The translations under genes and the position numbers were made by a program. Positions 62,418 through 64,000 of a stretch of DNA of 64,000 nucleotides are shown in pieces. Positions within the stretch are counted from its first letter, which is position 1, and the number at the start of each line of letters is the position of its first letter. Location: contig CP050890.1 of NCBI GenBank assembly GCA_016745215.1, positions 3,162,001 through 3,226,000 of the forward strand. Direction: 5' to 3'. The stretch is from Thiohalocapsa sp. PB-PSB1. GTDB lineage: Bacteria > Pseudomonadota > Gammaproteobacteria > Chromatiales > Chromatiaceae. The notes under the pieces were generated by a model that searched no databases, was not told the DNA's origin, and saw nothing but the letters and a program-made list of their open reading frames with translations.

Positions 62418-63362
62418 ATGCAAAACAAAAGCCTGGCACAGAGACGGCCGCATGTGCTGATCGTCGATGACGTGCCTAGCAACGTGCAAGTCCTGGCTGA
62501 AGCCTTGAAACAAGATTACGAGGTCTATTTCGCTACGTCGGGGGAGCAAGCCATCGAGATGGCCATCAGTCAACGCATCGATCTGATGCTGCTGGATATC
62601 ATGATGCCGGAGGTGGATGGCTTCGAGGTTTGTCGGCTGATGCAAATGGACGAGATGCTGCGTGAGATACCGGTCATTTTTGTTACCGCTAAGATCGAGA
62701 TGGAAGATGAGGCCAAGGGCTTCGAGGTCGGCGGGGTGGACTACATCACCAAGCCGGTCAGACCAATGATCGTTCGTGCTCGCGTGCGAACGCACCTCGA
62801 GCTGAAGGCCAGCCGTGACAAGCTGCGCGCCATGACGAGTCTGGATGGTCTGACCGGTCTTCCCAATCAGACCTGGTTCGACGGCATATTGGCACGCGAG
62901 ATCGAGCGCCTGCGCCTCGAATGCAAACCACTGTCGTTGATGCTGATCGGCGTCGACTATTTTGAACAATTCAACCGCACCCAAGGCCATCTGGCAGGCG
63001 ACCGTGCATTGTGTCGGATCGGCACGGCACTGCTGGAGCAATCGGGTCAGTCCATGAATGTCGTTGCTCGCTATGAAGGCGATCAATTTGCGCTGCTGTG
63101 TCCTGATACCGATGCCGAACAAGCCAACGCGGTGGCCCGTGATCTGCTCATGTGCGTCATTGAGTTAGGTATCCCACGGGCAAGTGGTTCCGTTGCTCAC
63201 CTGACGGCAAGCATCGGCGGCGTCACGCTGGAAGCCGAGCCTGGAATTGGACGGTTTGCAACTCAAAAGATGGCTAAGGACGAGGCCCGCTCGCAGTTGC
63301 TCAAAGCGAAACAAAATGGGCACAACCAATTCTGGATAGAGCGTATCAGTGTCGGCGCTTGA
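62418..63362 (+). CDS. Response regulator with degenerate GGDEF domain
   Basis: A 314-residue protein. REC domain, residues about 12-130: VLIVDDVPSNVQVLAEAL (acidic pocket), LMLLDIMMPEVDGFEV with the phospho-acceptor Asp at about 60, VIFVTAK, YITKPVRPMIV. GGDEF-like domain, about 145-310: SLDGLTGLPNQTWFDGILAREI. The signature loop reads YEGDQFALLC instead of GGDEF/GGEEF, so cyclic-di-GMP synthesis is unlikely; a GTP-sensing or adaptor role is possible. It precedes a sensor gene by a few dozen bases, so the two may form a phosphorelay. Confidence 0.88.
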   Translation: MQNKSLAQRRPHVLIVDDVPSNVQVLAEALKQDYEVYFATSGEQAIEMAISQRIDLMLLDIMMPEVDGFEVCRLMQMDEMLREIPVIFVTAKIEMEDEAKGFEVGGVDYITKPVRPMIVRARVRTHLELKASRDKLRAMTSLDGLTGLPNQTWFDGILAREIERLRLECKPLSLMLIGVDYFEQFNRTQGHLAGDRALCRIGTALLEQSGQSMNVVARYEGDQFALLCPDTDAEQANAVARDLLMCVIELGIPRASGSVAHLTASIGGVTLEAEPGIGRFATQKMAKDEARSQLLKAKQNGHNQFWIERISVGA

Positions 63363-63383
63363 TGGTTGGCCGAAAAGCGGCGG

Positions 63384-64000
63384 ATGATGCAACTTTTGAT
63401 GCGCCTGATGGTTCAGTCAATCGTGCAGCCGATGCAGCCGATGCAGCCGATGCAGCCGATGCAGCCGATGCAGCCGATGCAGCCGATGCAGCCGATGCAG
63501 CCGTTGTCTATTGCAATTTTGAATGCAAAGTCGAACCTGTTTTTTGGCGTGGTCTTGCGTCCTGCATCCGGCACCTGCTCTGGAGCCCTTTTATTTTGGC
63601 TGGTCCTGTTATTCGGTCTGCTACTACAGTTCTTCAATTCGACCCATGCTGCGCAGCCCGAGCCCGCGGATGTGCAACATGCATCCATGGTTCGGGTGAC
63701 GCAGCAACAGGAACTCTATCGATTGGGCACCAATCTGGCTTTATTCGAAGATCCCTCCGGCGAGTTGAATCTGGACGATATTCGCTCGCCCGCGATCGCC
63801 GGGCGTTTTCAGCCCTCTGATGTTCAGGTTCCCAATCTCGGTTTCACATCGTCCGTCATTTGGGCGCGACTGGAGCTGGTCAGCTCCCTGACACATCGAA
63901 CCACCTATTACCTGGAGATCTCCAATCCCCTGTTGGATCGAATCAGCCTGATCATCGACGACGGGCAAACTCTGACCCACTATGATGATACCGGTGACCG
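63384..64000 (+). CDS. 7TMR-DISM-type sensor protein, 5' part (runs off the window)
   Basis: The open frame continues to the window edge. After an N-terminal run of Met-Gln-Pro triplets encoded by a 9-bp repeat comes a membrane segment (GALLFWLVLLFGLLLQFFNSTHAAQ, probably a signal peptide). Then comes a periplasmic domain like 7TMR-DISMED2: YRLGTNLALFEDPSGELNLDDI, FTSSVIWARLELVSS and YYLEISNPLLDRISLIIDD. Such domains usually precede seven TM helices and a kinase or GGDEF output. The start is uncertain: ATGs at 63384, 63387, 63399 and 63408 and eight more inside the repeat are all in frame. The overlapping frame rich in Ala-Ala-Asp (63359-63820) is a shadow. Confidence 0.78.
   Translation, partial: MMQLLMRLMVQSIVQPMQPMQPMQPMQPMQPMQPMQPMQPLSIAILNAKSNLFFGVVLRPASGTCSGALLFWLVLLFGLLLQFFNSTHAAQPEPADVQHASMVRVTQQQELYRLGTNLALFEDPSGELNLDDIRSPAIAGRFQPSDVQVPNLGFTSSVIWARLELVSSLTHRTTYYLEISNPLLDRISLIIDDGQTLTHYDDTGD
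63425..63505 (+). repeat. 9-bp tandem repeat (GCAGCCGAT), nine units
   Basis: Eight perfect units and a ninth ending in GTT. In the sensor frame each unit encodes Met-Gln-Pro and offers an ATG. Unit loss or gain keeps the frame, but could change the N-terminal length or start use. Confidence 0.9.

Noticed and set aside
63425..63505. CRISPR array
   Set aside because: Units are contiguous 9-mers without spacers; it is a simple tandem repeat.
63359..63820. Open frame rich in Ala-Ala-Asp repeats as a protein gene
   Set aside because: It is the 9-bp repeat read in a second frame. The sequence after it has no domain pattern, while the overlapping frame encodes a DISMED2-like periplasmic domain that continues to the window edge.
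1..64000. tRNA or rRNA genes
   Set aside because: No cloverleaf-like segment or conserved rRNA stretch was recognised by eye; a covariance search was not possible.

Overview
The window looks like the chromosome of a nitrogen-fixing, probably autotrophic gammaproteobacterium. A Chromatiales / purple-sulfur-type organism fits best, but this is inferred from gene content only. The supporting features are a DabB-DabA inorganic-carbon pump, a complete Rnf cluster (rnfABCDGEH) divergent from nifL-nifA as in Azotobacter, a PEP-CTERM surface protein, and a GC-rich backbone crowded with transposons.

Layout. 0.3-7.1 kb: dabB, dabA and a YrhK-like membrane gene split cleanly by an IS4-type element. 7.3-12.1 kb: an internally deleted glutamate decarboxylase relic and a giant AsmA-like gene with a duplicated 352-residue module. 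12.2-14.0 kb: junk, with a 169-bp palindromic repeat, a small DUF4258/DUF2283 pair, a RAYT relic, a REP hairpin and the tail of an Rpn-type nuclease. 14.0-16.3 kb: an integron integrase (minus strand) broken by an IS5-family element, with an attI-like core next to its start codon. 16.3-39.5 kb: a sedentary-type integron array of about 13 recognisable attC sites, all in the same orientation. Its cargo is hicAB, an IS91-type transposase packaged as a cassette (two copies plus a 30-bp relic), gene-less cassettes, an AT-rich three-gene operon (YbaK-like tRNA deacylase, SHMT-like PLP enzyme, class II aldolase-like protein), DUF4160/DUF2442, BrnT/BrnA, a wrecked TIR-like effector gene, a membrane protein split by ISL3, a small secreted protein, a second hicAB and a PstI/BsuBI-type restriction-modification pair. 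One cassette holds a four-level nest of transposons. 39.5-43.6 kb: relics (RAYT, IS66-like, AraC), a PNPOx-like gene and ISAzo13. 43.9-49.2 kb: an RND/MMPL exporter, a LolA-like periplasmic protein and an outer-membrane protein. 49.2-52.3 kb: a PEP-CTERM gene between 374-bp direct repeats. 52.3-62.0 kb: rnfH, E, G, D, C, B, A (minus) and nifL-nifA (plus), with a sigma-54 promoter and two NifA sites between them. 62.4-64 kb: a response regulator with a degenerate GGDEF domain and the start of a 7TM-DISM-type sensor that runs off the window.

How the parts work together. DabAB would accumulate bicarbonate for carbon fixation. Rnf would use ion-motive force to reduce ferredoxin for nitrogenase and is wired to NifA by its promoter, while NifL gates NifA. 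The integron is a store of stability and defence modules (HicAB, BrnTA, restriction-modification, TIR-like). It appears frozen because its integrase is interrupted. The most unusual cargo is the AT-rich operon: its pairing of an SHMT-like enzyme and an aldolase with a tRNA-editing protein suggests synthesis of an unusual beta-hydroxy amino acid with self-protection. That function is an inference.
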